Assembly: GCA_000733355.1 (NCBI GenBank)
Contig: JNVV01000005.1
Coordinates: forward strand, 1,390,269-1,453,183
Reading direction: 5' to 3'
Source: Falciphora oryzae
Taxonomy: Eukaryota > Ascomycota > Sordariomycetes > Magnaporthales > Magnaporthaceae
DNA: 62,915 bases
Position 1 is the first letter of the stretch. Each line of letters starts with the position of its first letter. Both the position numbers and the translations under genes were made by a program. This document shows, piece by piece, positions 22,811 through 33,841 of this stretch. A model generated the notes under the pieces. It was not told the DNA's origin. It ran no database searches and was given only the letters and a program-made list of their open reading frames with translations.

Positions 22811-24326
22811 GCGGTTCGCCACAAGAACCTCGTCTACTCAGCGGTTCACGACAAGACGACAACTCCCTCAACCGCCGTGTCTTATTAGAAATCTTGGGTT
22901 TGGGTATTGGGTATAGAAAGGATAGAATTCATTTTGGCTGGGATTACACAGCACCAGGGTAGCCTGACATTGCCGCCTTCGTCGGACTCGCCCTCCGTCT
23001 GGTCAAAATACAAAGTCGTTTATTTCTTCTCCATCCGCTCTCATGCTCAACGTGGTGCATATTTAGTTCCCCTATCCGCGAGGTTGCAAACCCTCAAGGT
23101 TCCTTCTCAGGACCCAATTTCTTCCTGTTTCGTCCAAGTGTTTCAACAATGAGGTCATGCCCCTCGGCTTCGGCTGACGCACCAGCCGTAGAGATTCCCG
23201 AAGCAGAGGCTATCTGCTATGCTTTGCCTATGCTATATATCCCCCATGGCCAGTCGCAAGTGGTGCTAGTCCCTGCATATTCCGCCCAAAATGGACGGGG
23301 CTGCAGGGCGGGACATCGGTCACATGATGCCAGCCGTGCACGTGCTCAAGTTCAACGTCCAACTGTTCTCACACGGCAGATGCCGCCTGCACTGCAAGAA
23401 GCTGGGCTCCACTCGTTCCTTCCACATCCGAGCTTTGTTTTCCCTCCTCTACCTAGGAGTCCGTACTCTGCACTACCAGCTGCGAGGAGGAAGAAGTGGG
23501 TGCACAACACTTCCACAACACGTTCCCACCACCACGGCGCTAACGTCTGGCCCAGACTCTTCCTGTCCGTACCGGTTCTACGTCGGTTGTTAACCGTGCG
23601 CCGGGCGGCCGAAGCCTGCCTAAGTCGTCGTAGTTGCTGTAAGTTGTGAGAAGGCGGTCGCTGAGCCTTGTGGCCGTGAGGTGTCCGCCCTCACGACTAC
23701 GATGCAGCCTCGCAATCTGATCTCCAGGGCACCACCTCACCCTCACCGAGCGGATCGACACTAGCCACGAGTGAGCACAGGGCCTTGGCAGCGCGCTACA
23801 CGCGTGCTATAAGGGCTAACACGCCCGTGTCGCTCGCTGTATGTCACCGCCTGATCCTCCTCCCTGCACTCTGACCCCGTTGGTATGATTTCCCGGCCTC
23901 CCCACATCAGACACATTTTCTCGGGGTCGCCGAAGCTAACCACTTGGCTACTTTTTGGGTTTCCGGGCCTCCGCTGCCGATCCAGAGTCGCGCCACATAT
24001 TCATCAATAGGCCATAACTCACAGCAATATGTTCCGTGCGGTGGCTTACGCCGTGCCCCACCGTCGTCTCTGGAACTACCGACGAAGTCACAACCTCACG
24101 TCGCCGCCCCGTCGTCGCTGCTGTTGGGGCCGGGGAACGGGAACATGGGTATGGAGAGAGCGAAGAGGGCTCGCGCCTCACTCAAAGATGCAGCTTTGGG
24201 TGACGTTCATGAGTGCGATGGCACCGCTGACGTTGCCGTGGTGCTGGCGGCCGATCCATGCTGTGAATCTCGTCGCCAGCGCGGCCAAACATTCGGTCTT
24301 GGACTTGCCTCTTGCAGGCGACAGAG
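22811..24326. other. Intergenic, no gene seen
   Basis: A 166-codon plus frame at 23149-23649 is compositionally mixed, lacks a domain and is probably chance. Confidence 0.4.
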
Positions 24327-24388
24327 ACGCGAATGCAAGGTCCCCGACGCGAATGCAAGGTCCCCCGAAGCGAATGCAGGGTCCCCAA
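24327..24388 (+). repeat. Three-copy 20-21 bp tandem repeat
   Basis: Units start at 24327, 24347 and 24368 and share GCGAATGCA(A/G)GGTCCCC. Copies 1 and 2 are almost identical and copy 3 has drifted. No coding role is evident. Confidence 0.85.
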
Positions 24389-25353
24389 AGTCCTGTCAAC
24401 TACTGAATTAAGCTATGAGCTTCTCGTCAGCCTTTCTCTTGGCATTGATTCTCCCTGGAGCATCGGTCAGCAAGCCAAGACTTGTGTTGCCCCTTTGGGC
24501 GCCCATAGCGCTGACAGGGTGCTTACACCCGAGGTCTTTTTTCTCGGTGCTGCGCTTGCCCTCGGGAGTCGGGACGGAGCAGAAACCGACAAGATTACCC
24601 AAGGGGTGCGGCAGCCCTGTCAACTCGCTCAGAGGTGCGGGGCGCGCCGCGTCGTCGAACATGCACGCCCGTATAAGAGGGTGGGGTTGGGAGCTTATAC
24701 AGCCAAGGCGAGCTTGGGAGTGACATCGTCTTCAAGACGCATATAAGACGCAACCCAAAATATTGATCTGTAGGCTAGCATAGCCACGTCGATGCTTGGT
24801 GAGTTGATTTGACTATGGGCAGGGCGTGGAAGATGGGTGCACACCTCCCTGTCTAGGAATCCGCACTTCAGGCGCCGTGCGATACCGCCAGATGTTCGGA
24901 TCGCAGCGTCACGCCGGCGCAGACGCCGGCGATGTTCAAGCAACCAGACCAGACCGCACCAACAGTAGTTGGGGTCGATAATCGCGACACAAGGAAGGCT
25001 GTCCCTAGAGGGCCTCGATTGCAGCATCAGAATGCGTCAGCAAAGAGCTCCCCGCTATTTGGCTCTGGCGACCGACGCCGAGAGGAATAGCCTCGCGAGA
25101 TGCGGAGAAGGGTCGGCTCCGGCGGTGCAATGCCCTCGCTCACTTGCCGATAGATGCTTGCGACACCTCCTGAAGCATAGTCCCTAGCTGACGCTGCATC
25201 TGGGGACCATACTTCAGGAGGTGGTAAGACGGCGTGAAGAGTCCGCTCGCGCGATGATGGCGTCGACGCGCCGACGCCTCTCGGCCAACACGAGATCGTG
25301 AGAAAGGCTAGAGCCCGGGCACCGTCGTCGAGGAAGAGGCCTCAAGGGGGCAG
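24389..25353. other. Intergenic, promoter region of the next gene
   Basis: No gene recognised. The stretch holds short GC-rich inverted words near 24900 but no resolved element. Confidence 0.35.
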
Positions 25354-25360
25354 TATAAAG
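25354..25360 (+). promoter_or_regulatory. TATA box of the 8-cysteine secreted protein gene
   Basis: TATAAAG lies 139 bp before the ATG at 25493. Confidence 0.55.
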
Positions 25361-25492
25361 TCGGAGAGGTCTGCTCCCCCAGGACGGTTCTGTTTCGCTT
25401 CCTCCCTCATCGCCCCAGCTCCTCTCCGTTCCCTCCTGGCAGCATCACAGACAACATCACAGCAATCACCCAGCACCGCCCTCATCCGCAAA

Positions 25493-26229
25493 ATGCACTT
25501 CTCGTCGTCCGTCCTCCTCGCCCTCGCGGCCACCGCGTCGGCCATTGACATCAGAGGCTACGGCCCCGACGGCTGCAACGGTGGCTACAGGCAGTGCGGG
25601 GGCATCGACGCCAACGTGTGCTGCCAGTTTAGCAGCTCGTGGACCAGCGGCTTGGCGAGCGTTGGCATCGCCGGGGTGAGCGAAGCCCCAATCCTCCCCC
25701 TTTGAGCTCCAAGAACTGACAGCCAGGGGCGACCGACCCCCATCCGAAAAAAAACCAGATCCCGACCAACTGGCGCATCGGCGCCCAGTCCTATGTGGAA
25801 GGCAGCTGCAACGCTTTCGCCACCCAGGGGAACTCCAACGGCGCCGACTTCATCTGCCTGTGGTACACGAACCGCGGCGACCGCACGGGCGGCAGCTACT
25901 GGTTCCTCAACCGCAAGCGCGCCCCCGACCACTCGTGCCCCACCCAGCAGCCCGGCGTCGACAAGTGCACGAGCAGCGTCAAGTTCGACTCGATCGGCCT
26001 CGCTGACGGCACCGAGTACAACATCACCGGCCTTTCGGATGAGAAGGTTGAGGAGCTGGTAAGTCTTTTTTTTTTTTTTGTCTTAGACTGCAGTCTTGAG
26101 AGAAAAGATGGCGGTGAAAAGCACCTAGACGAGACGCTGACCTGTTCTCTCCGTTTACAGGAGAAGATTGCCTTCTCCGGCGCCGGTGCCGACGCCGTGC
26201 CCGCCGAGTTCCAGGCTCATCGCCGCTAG
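25493..26229 (+). CDS. Small secreted 8-cysteine protein
   Basis: Three exons (25493-25675, 25759-26058, 26161-26229) encode 183 residues; both introns are phase 0 with GTGAGC...CAG and GTAAGT...ACAG ends. The first ~17 residues are a signal peptide ending TASA. The mature part has eight cysteines in a C-x6-C-x7-CC then four single C arrangement, which is not the hydrophobin pattern. It is rich in Gly, Ser and aromatic residues and has one N-glycosylation sequon (NIT). I recognise no named family, so it is an extracellular candidate effector or wall-associated protein. Intron 2 holds a T-run of 14. It sits 3.4 kb from the LysM gene and 1.2 kb from a secreted peptidase. Confidence 0.85.
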
Positions 26230-27093
26230 ATCCGGACCTGAAGCTAGGCATGCACGAACTTCCGGCTGACAGCAGTCTCGGGACACGAAACTCTGATGAT
26301 GTAAGGGAGGCTGGAGACACAGAACAGCAGTGACATTCGGCTGTGGTGCTTGGAGCAATGCTGGTATCCAGAACCTGGCCAGGTGGTACCAAAATGGCAT
26401 TACTATAGTCAAGCAAGACGCTCATTAAAGATAAAGTAAAATAAACAAGTTAACTTGATTGGCGGGAAATGGTGGTTGCCGGTCAATTGTAGTCTTGCAG
26501 GCTCGGGCTGTGTTAGTGGGAAAGCCACCCCTTTGTGGCACACTCACCCAGTCCGACCAATCGGGTCCGGCGCATGCCTGGTCACGCTGACAGGCGCACC
26601 TCATCCTTCGGACATTACTCTGAAGGAGGGCGCGCGCCGGAAGCAGCCGTAACGGCAAAGACAGTGATGGTGTGCGTGTCGGGCCGCGTTGATGGTGTAG
26701 GAGGCGCTGCTCTTGGCTTCCCCACGTAAGGATACAAGGAAGAATATCTCAACAATTATTTTCGAGCTCGCTACCCAATGGCAAATATGACAAATATGAC
26801 TGTGCGCTTAGTTGAGATGGCTCGGGGACATTGTTGGCTGCTACTTGGCCTTATAGACGTTTACTTTGCTTCTATGCAGCCCTTTGTCACTGAGTCCACC
26901 TACCACATCGTCTGTCCGTCGTCCCCGCAAGCGATCGCTGTTATGGCGTGGCGTGCCCTTTCGTGCAGCCTGGCCTCACAGAGGGTACTTGAGCCTCCAA
27001 TTGAGCCAAAGTCCCAGCTTTGGCTTAGTCGTCCTTTTGGTAGCAAGTGGGTGGAGGCTCCTACTGCCGAACCGTAACAATCGCTGGGCCGCA
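26230..27093. other. Intergenic, no gene seen
   Basis: Contains the 3' region of the secreted-protein gene and nothing further that I can support. Confidence 0.4.
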
Positions 27094-27262
27094 TATTGCA
27101 AAGTAGAGGGCACTCAATAGGCCTAGAAGATTAGTCTGTATCTCTATAGAGCTATAGAAAAGATGATGGAGGGTAGGAGACCCTCTGACCCTATATACGG
27201 GGTGCGCACGAGGGCCGCCGAAGGGGCTGTAGCACTTAGGGAGCACCCGTGACGCCGGCGAG
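27094..27262 (-). repeat. LTR-like repeat, copy 2
   Basis: Read on the minus strand it carries the same ordered blocks as 7772-7963 (CTCGCCGGCGTCACGG, TATATAG, GGTCTCCT, CTACTTTGCAATA). Divergence between blocks is high, so both are old. It lies 126 bp from the stop codon of the carboxypeptidase gene. Confidence 0.55.
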
Positions 27263-27387
27263 GTCTGTGATGCTTACCCCGGATTATTGGGACTGGAAGG
27301 ACCCCGCATCCCTTTCGACATTGCAACCACGGTCGGTGGTCGCCTCGTCGACCGACCAGGACGAGCCCCCTGTCCTGGAATCCTCCT

Positions 27388-28843
27388 TTACCAGTTGGCC
27401 AAGAGGTACTTGAACCCAGCCCACTGCTCCTCGCCCGACGGTAGGATGTTCTCGGGCGGGATGACAAAGCCACCCTCTGCCGAGCTCGATGGCCTCATCT
27501 CGTAGCCCCACGAGAGCTCCGCGCCCGCGACGTCGTACCCCCAGTCCATACTAACACCCGAAGTCTGGTAAATGGTAGGGCAGGTTGGGCCGTAGATGAA
27601 CTCGAGCCCGTTGACGGCCTGGATGGCGGCTGCCACGCCCGCCGCCAGCTGCATCTGGTGCTCGTTGGTCTCGGGCACGACGCTGCAGCTGTAGCCGTAC
27701 GGCAGCAGGATCAGCTGCGAGTACGAGTGCCAGTCGACAAAGTACTTGAGCCCCTGCGCGCGCGCGACCGAGAGCGTGTGGTTGACCAGCGCCGTGTTCT
27801 CAGGCGTGTCGCCCGGGGCCAGGCCGCGGTACGTCTCGGAGCACGGGTTGGTCGACGAGCCGCCGGGGACGGCCCACTGGTGCGGCCAGTTGCGGTTGAC
27901 GTCGGTACCGGCGCACGACGCGCCGGGGCGGGTCTGACGGTTCTTGCGCCACAGGCGATTGGTGGTGTGCGTGTAGACGAAGCCTGTTGTGGTTCGGTTT
28001 GGTCAGCTACGAGGGCAAAATCTTGAGCTGCAGCGAGGAATGTCCACTTACCATCAGGGTTTACGACTGGCATGATGTAGAAGTCAAAGTTATCAATGGC
28101 GCCTTTTGAAATACTCTCCCCCTTCAGGTAACCGTCGACCAGCTTGTAGGTCAGGTACTCGACGGTCTAGAGGCGTCACAGATCAGCAACGCACTCATTG
28201 CAGGGAGAAGTCCAGGCAAAGGGTATGCGCCTCATACCGGAGCAGTGATCCATTCACGCGCGTGCACCGTCCCGTGCCAAATAACAGCCGGGCGCTTGCC
28301 GGGCCCCTCGGGGCCGTACAGGTGGATTCCCTTGATAGGCCTGCCCTCGAGCGAGCTCCCGGCCACAAACGTTTGCGAGTTGTTCGGAAAGGCAGCCTGG
28401 ACGTCATCCAGCCACGCGAGATGCTCGTCGAACTGGTGGTACGACGTAAACCACGACATGTCGGGCAGGCTCGGCGCCTGGCGGGCAGCGACAGCGGCAA
28501 GGCGCTTGGACACGTAGGGCTTAACCTCGCCCTCGGCGCGGATGCCGGCGCCGAGGTCGTCGTTGAGCAGCGTCATCTTGAGGCCGAGCCGTTGCAGCTG
28601 GGCAACGGCGTCGGGCGACACCGCGACGTCGAGGTGGTCGTGGCCCTCGGTGCAGGCGAGCGGGACGGCGGCCTCGATGTTAGCGATGGCGTCGGCGATG
28701 CTGGCGTAGTCGTCTCCAACTGCGTCGATCTGGTACACCTTGTAGCCATCATACATGGACGCGCGCTTCTCGAGCAGCGAGGCCGAGGCCAGCGGCAGGG
28801 CCGCCAGGGCCAGCGCGAGGGTCTTGTTGGCTGAGAACCTCAT
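27388..28843 (-). CDS. Secreted metallocarboxypeptidase, M14A family
   Basis: Three exons on the minus strand (28843-28238, 28166-28052, 27983-27388) give 438 residues; introns are 71 and 68 bp with GTATGA and GTAAGT donors. A signal peptide (residues 1 to ~21) is followed by an activation peptide (YDGYKVYQIDAV...). The catalytic domain shows the zinc motif HAREW (His194, Glu197), the substrate-carboxylate pair in GTDVNRNW, the third zinc ligand in DWHSYSQLILLPYGY and the general-base glutamate in SWGYEMR. All key residues are intact. Such enzymes remove C-terminal hydrophobic residues from peptides outside the cell and are made as zymogens; specificity here is inferred from the fungal carboxypeptidase A-like group. 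Length and intron positions are ordinary for the family. Confidence 0.94.
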
Positions 28844-30064
28844 GGTGACGGCGGTGAGGGACGGGAGGGCAGCTGGGCAAGTGTTATGTTGCTGCTGCTA
28901 CTTCTGCTGCTGGCCGATGACGAAGCGGACAGGAGACAGGGACAGGCCGAGCTGGAAGAAGACATGCGGGAGCGGCTCGTCTTATCATCGCGTCCAGCCG
29001 GGGGAGGGTAGGGTCGATGCAGGGCATGACAGGGCTTTCCGCTTTCCATGGCCCCCCAGGGTGCGCAACCGAGCATGGAGCTCAGCCTCTTGGCTCTCAC
29101 AGCTGGCCACATCGGCGAAATGCCGCGGTTGCTGAGGGGCCAGGGGACGCACGACTAGCCATGACGGCGACTGGCTCGCAGAGGCTAGAAAAGTTGGAGA
29201 AGGGTGAGGGGAAATTTCTTGGAAGCACCGCCAGGCGAGCACGCAAGCTGCTGATTACTCGCCGCCGGCTCGATGTCACCTTCTAAACGGGGACGCAGGG
29301 ACGACCCCCGCCCGCCAGGCCGCAATGCCGAGATACACTAGGCTGGGGTCCATCGCAGGGGACCTCTGCCGCCTGCCAGATCAGGTTAACTGCACGATCC
29401 ACACATGCAGCCCCCAAGACATGCTGCCAGCCACATCGAGCTCCAGCTGTAGCCAGCCGTGATCTCCCCGCATCCCATCGACGTCAGTTGCCTAGAACGT
29501 CCTGACTGGCAACGTCGAAGAGACAACGAACAATTTGTTCTGGCTACCTGCAGAATGCATAGCCATGGTATGTCGATCACGTCTGCATTGTTTTTGCATC
29601 GATGCGATGTGCAGAGATAGATTACTGTCGAACAACGCAGGCCCTATTTCTCCATTGTTCGTGCTTCTGGCCGGGCCGTGGGACCGGGGAGAATTGGCTG
29701 GGTCCAAGCCAGCGGCTCCATCGTGCGGCATCGTGTCTTTGCTGCTTGGCCTGCCACAAGTATCATCGAACCTGGTTCTCCAAACATCTCCAAAGATCCG
29801 AATTGGCTACAAACATCACCAAGCCTAGACCGCCCCAGCCAGTGGTGTCGTCCGGTCTGCCAAAAGACTCACCCTTTGCTCCCAAACACCCAGGCATTCC
29901 TTTGCCTCCATGCTGTCTTTGCCATTCTCGCACAAACGAGATCCGCCCACCCAGATCTCCCACCAAGCTCAATTCTTAGCATGTGCGTGTAATCGTGTGA
30001 CCCTCTCCCATACAAGTACGGACAGATCCGCATTCCGTCTCTTCCTCAAATTACTTCACCCTCG
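28844..30064. other. Intergenic, no gene seen
   Basis: Upstream region of the carboxypeptidase and further non-coding sequence. Confidence 0.4.
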
Positions 30065-30076
30065 TATATATAAATA
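30065..30076 (+). promoter_or_regulatory. TATA box before a decayed ORF
   Basis: TATATATAAATA stands about 110 bp before the relic at 30193. A surviving promoter next to a dead reading frame suggests a gene that decayed. Confidence 0.35.
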
Positions 30077-30192
30077 CCAACAAACAACGCTCTGCACAGG
30101 CACCAACGCAGCACTCCGGCCTCGACGAAACCCTGAGCTTCACCAGCGCACCGCGTCCACCTGTCCTATTCCCCAGGCTCCTATGATATATA

Positions 30193-30363
30193 ATCCTCCC
30201 TTTTCGTTCACGACGCCGTCGCAACGTACCACGAGGGGTTCGGCGTCTTCCCCGGCTTCCGCAGCCCCGCCGAGCTCGAAACGCGCGACCCAGTGCAGCA
30301 GGCGATCATACTCAGCGAACTGTTCTAGAACGCTCTCCGCATCTGGACTATCCTGGCCACCGA
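30193..30363 (+). pseudogene. Decayed ORF with TAG stops, family unknown
   Basis: One frame reads HDAVATYHEGFGVFPGF, then DPVQQAIILSELF, a TAG at 30328, NALRIWTILATD and a TGA at 30364. The composition is protein-like, and the TAG stands where a Gln codon would fit, which suggests C-to-T decay of CAG, as repeat-induced point mutation can cause. Further downstream another frame has a Cys-rich stretch. I cannot name the parent family. Confidence 0.45.
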
Positions 30364-30599
30364 CTGAAGCCCCAAGATCTAGACGAAACCCACTGCTCCT
30401 CCTGTGGTACGCGGCCCTGGGAAGAAGGGCGGGCCGATTCACTAAGAGGCCACAGCTCAAGTTGCGCTTGTGGTAAGCACAAACCTTCCCCAGAGTGCCC
30501 CCACGCACATTTAGGACACACGTCTCGGAAGAAGAAGTATACTATCGCACAGAGAGAAACTAGCCGCACCCAAGAACTAGACTAGGCGAGATGGAAAGC

Positions 30600-31197
30600 C
30601 AGAGCGTGGAGAGAAGAGCCCGAGCCGCCCTCTGCTAGCCCCTGGCTGCAAAGCCACGGCACCGGAGGAAGCATGGTTTGGCCGGATTTGGAACAGAAAC
30701 TCCACCTGTACCGAATCACGCCCGCAGAGATGGGACTCGGCACCCGGATTGGATCGGGAGGCCTTGAATTCCTCCAAAGCCAGGGTATCCAGAGACTTCA
30801 AGGGACAGCCTCACAATCGGCGTGTTTCCTCGCAGTGCGCACACCGGTCTCAAGGTCGAAAAGGCTTGCTTTACGGCCAGTTCACGGTCTGGTTCTCCTC
30901 GCCCGAATTGCATAAACCACTATCAATACCATCTCGCTGTTTCGAGTTCCTCACCTCGCCTGTTCTACTCCAGCGGAGAGAGCCGAGGAAATGGCCAGCG
31001 ACATGTAAAAACACCATAAAAAACAGCCAGGAAGCCAAAGACCCGACGGAAGTGTAGGCAGCAACAACGGTAAGCCCTGGCGGCCCTCAATATACGGAGA
31101 TGCCCGGGCGCGTGTCCGACTTGGTAGCTGGTCCGACTCAGGGGTGGGTCGGAACATTTTGTGGCTTGGCGTCTACGTCTTGTCGTCGACCCTGAGC
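30600..31197. other. Intergenic, no gene seen
   Basis: Short protein-like pieces in changing frames, none connectable. Confidence 0.35.
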
Positions 31198-32267
31198 CTA
31201 ATCCTTCTCGATCTCCTCCATCCTCGCAAACGCAGCACCCGCCTGCTTGCGCGCCGCGTCATCCACGCCTTCGGCTGCGTCCCTCACGGCCGCGAACCTC
31301 TCCTTCCATAGCGCCCACCGCTCCGGGCACAATCCATCCGTTCCCTTCAGCTTCCGGCCCAGTTTCGCGGCCTCCTTTTTGTCCTGGATCCTCCACAGCG
31401 GCCCCGCCGTGGCGCCGTGCACCTCCTCGTCCCTGCGGTGCAGCACGTGGCCCGCGTGGATCATCCAAGCGGCCGCGCATGCCACCTTGGTCGACAGGTC
31501 CTCGACCGACGCCGGGTCGGCGTCCAACTCGTCGGGCGCGCCGCGGACGGGCTTCATGATCCCCTCGAGCGCGTCGACGAACGCCCAGATGGCGTACATC
31601 TCGAGGGGCACAATGCCGTAGCCCGCGACGCGGGCGGCGTATGCTTGCAGGTTGATGTGGCGCTGCTTCTTCTCGGCCTCGGAGGAAGCCTTGCTGTCAC
31701 CTAATCCAACGTGAAGTTTTTTTTTTTTTATAAAAAAAATTAGTGTTGGCAGTTTTGTTGATGCCCATGTGCGCTGCGCGCGCTATGTCCAAGTCTAACA
31801 ACGCAAGGAGAGAGAGGGAAGCTGACGAAAAGACACAGGGTTTGCTTACCATCGTCCATCTTCTCGCGCAGTGTGTTGCCAAACATGGGCAGGGCCCTCC
31901 AAGGCGCGATCTCTTCCTCGCCGGCGCTGCCCCACAGTTCGCCCAGTCTCACCGTCCTGTCGGCAGGCAGGTTGTGCAGGGCCTCAACGACGGCGGCGAG
32001 CCTGTCGTGGGCGTCGGCGTCCTCGTAGGGTAGGATGCGGCCGAGCTCGTGGACCAGGTCCCAGAACCACCAGAGGAAGGAGCCCGCCTCGCCGCGTTCC
32101 TTGGTGTCGCTGGCGCAAAGCCCGTCCAGGGCCGCGGCGGCCTCGGCGGCCGTCGACATGGGCTGCGCCGGCGGAAGGGCCGCGTTGAAGATCTCGACCA
32201 CCCTGCGTGTCGACTCGGGCGCTTCGTCGTCGACGAGCGCCGCTAGCCGTGCACTGGGAGTAGACAT
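31198..32267 (-). CDS. DUF3632 family protein
   Basis: Two exons (32267-31850 and 31700-31198) give 306 residues; the 149-bp intron has a GTAAGC donor and TTAG acceptor and contains a T-run next to an A-run that could form a hairpin. The protein is mostly helical and acidic, with aromatic stretches such as FLWWFWDLVHELGR, LGELWGS, and an AYAARVAGYG...MYAIWAFVDALE segment, which I recognise as the fungal DUF3632 type. No signal peptide or membrane helix is seen, so it is probably cytosolic or nuclear. Function of the family is unknown. The start is supported by its position 3' of a short leader and a good frame. Confidence 0.78.
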
Positions 32268-33065
32268 TGTTTGTGGTGATGATTGTTCGTTTCGCTGAGA
32301 AAGATGGGCTTCCGATGGTGGTAGTGGTAGGTAGGTCTAGATAGGAAAGTGAGGTGCCAAAAGCAAAACGCGATGCTGAAAGTTGAGGCGATTTGGAGAT
32401 GAAATAGTGCTCTGTAGATACATGCCGGATCGGTGTGCGTCATACGGCAGAGGGGTAATTTCCCAGTGGCTGAGCAAGTAGGCGACCCGGCGGAGCAGAC
32501 GAGGAAAATGCGAACAAAAACACCAAAAAAAGACCGAAAAGCTGGCAGCCGTCATCCTGCCACGACTTGTCCCGACTCATACCCGACGTAGCATGACAGA
32601 CAGAAGCACTCTCCAATGCAGCAAACCTGCCCGATCAGCCGTCCACGAGATGGCAAAACGTAGTCGAAACCCCGATACTCCTAGTCGTCGCGTACGCTGT
32701 CGTGAGTCGCACATAATTTGCCTGAACGGGTTACATTTAGAGTTTGGACGCCGCGTCGGCAGCAGCCGAGGCGCGCTAATATTAGAAACGTGGTGCGTTT
32801 CTGCCTGCCCCTTGGAATTTAAGCGAAGTGTTTCTACACCTACACGCGCGGCCTTCCCCGCGCCTGGACCGCCCCGTTGGACCTCCGTTCGGCCTTCGGC
32901 GCCGTCAATGCCATGCCACAAACTTACTCGCTTTGTCCCGGGTTTGGCAGGGGAACAGCGCGATTCAGAAAGAGCTTAGAGCGTAGTAGACACGCTGGGG
33001 ATCTCGGCGAGGCTTTTGCCGAATCTAAAGGGCTCGGTGCGAGCACGGGAAACCGGTCCGACAAG
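32268..33065. other. Divergent promoter region
   Basis: Lies between the minus-strand DUF3632 gene and the plus-strand RNase-like gene. No other gene is seen. Confidence 0.45.
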
Positions 33066-33072
33066 TATAAAG
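33066..33072 (+). promoter_or_regulatory. TATA box of the RNase-like gene
   Basis: TATAAAG lies ~240 bp before the ATG, followed by a CT-rich leader that includes repeated CTTTC words. Confidence 0.5.
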
Positions 33073-33313
33073 ATGAGGAAACGATGCCCCCCAAAATCCA
33101 GAACGATTCCTTCCTTCCTCACCAAAGCCTTTGGTTCCTCTCTTTCCTAGAAGCTTCATTCACTAAGCTAGACAACACCCTCTCCTTAGAGACACAAAGA
33201 CGAAAAAAGCTTTCTCTCAGCTTTTCCAAAGTGCTTGCTCCATTCTTTTAGCACCAAGCTACCCGTCCTTTCAAGACAATCTTTTTTGCTATCTCTTTCC
33301 CCTACCTGTCAAA

Positions 33314-33841
33314 ATGGTTTCCTTCACCCAGCTCCTCACCCTCCTAGCCGCCACCGCCGCCGTCGCCAGCCCCATCCCCGTCACCGCCGAGGAGGGCGTC
33401 GGCTCCAGCGTCGGCACCCCCGTCAACAGCACCGCGGACGGCGCCCCCGAGGGCACCAACGGCCTCGAGGCCCGGCAGCAGGGGTCCAAGTACGTCTGCC
33501 GCTCCGGCGCCGCCAACAACGGCCAGGAGTACGGCACCGTCGGCATGGACGTGGCCATCGGCTACTTCCGCCAGGCCGGCACCACGGCCGGCGCGAGCGG
33601 CTACCCCAAGCCCTTCGGCAACGCCGGCGGCGTCATGAAGTTCGCCAGCGGCTGCGGCTCGGGCGTCTACGAGCTGCCCCTCCTGGCCAGCGGAAAAGCC
33701 TACGCCTACGACAAGAAGAAGACCGGCAATGCGCCCGGGCCTATCCGAGTCTACTACACCTCGGGCCTCAAGTTCTGCGGCATCGGCGCCAAGGAGGACG
33801 CGAGCGGCGCCGGCAACCCCCATAACTGCCAGCTGATTTAA
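33314..33841 (+). CDS. Secreted RNase T1-like protein, probably inactive
   Basis: A single exon encodes 175 residues with a signal peptide (1-19) and a short propeptide-like stretch to about residue 57. The rest resembles the small guanyl-specific ribonuclease (T1/N1) fold: SGYPKPFGN, VYELPLLASG, PIRVYY and a final ASG segment line up in order, with four cysteines (62, 114, 155, 172). By that alignment Tyr97, Glu120 and Arg145 match catalytic positions, but the two catalytic histidines are replaced by Lys99 and Lys160. This would abolish normal RNase catalysis. Secreted RNase-like proteins without catalytic residues are known among fungal effectors. Alignment is from memory of the family, so the call is moderate; an unrelated secreted protein is the alternative. 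Confidence 0.65.
   Translation: MVSFTQLLTLLAATAAVASPIPVTAEEGVGSSVGTPVNSTADGAPEGTNGLEARQQGSKYVCRSGAANNGQEYGTVGMDVAIGYFRQAGTTAGASGYPKPFGNAGGVMKFASGCGSGVYELPLLASGKAYAYDKKKTGNAPGPIRVYYTSGLKFCGIGAKEDASGAGNPHNCQLI

Noticed and set aside
23149..23649. 166-codon plus frame
   Set aside because: Mixed composition, no signal peptide or domain, no promoter elements.
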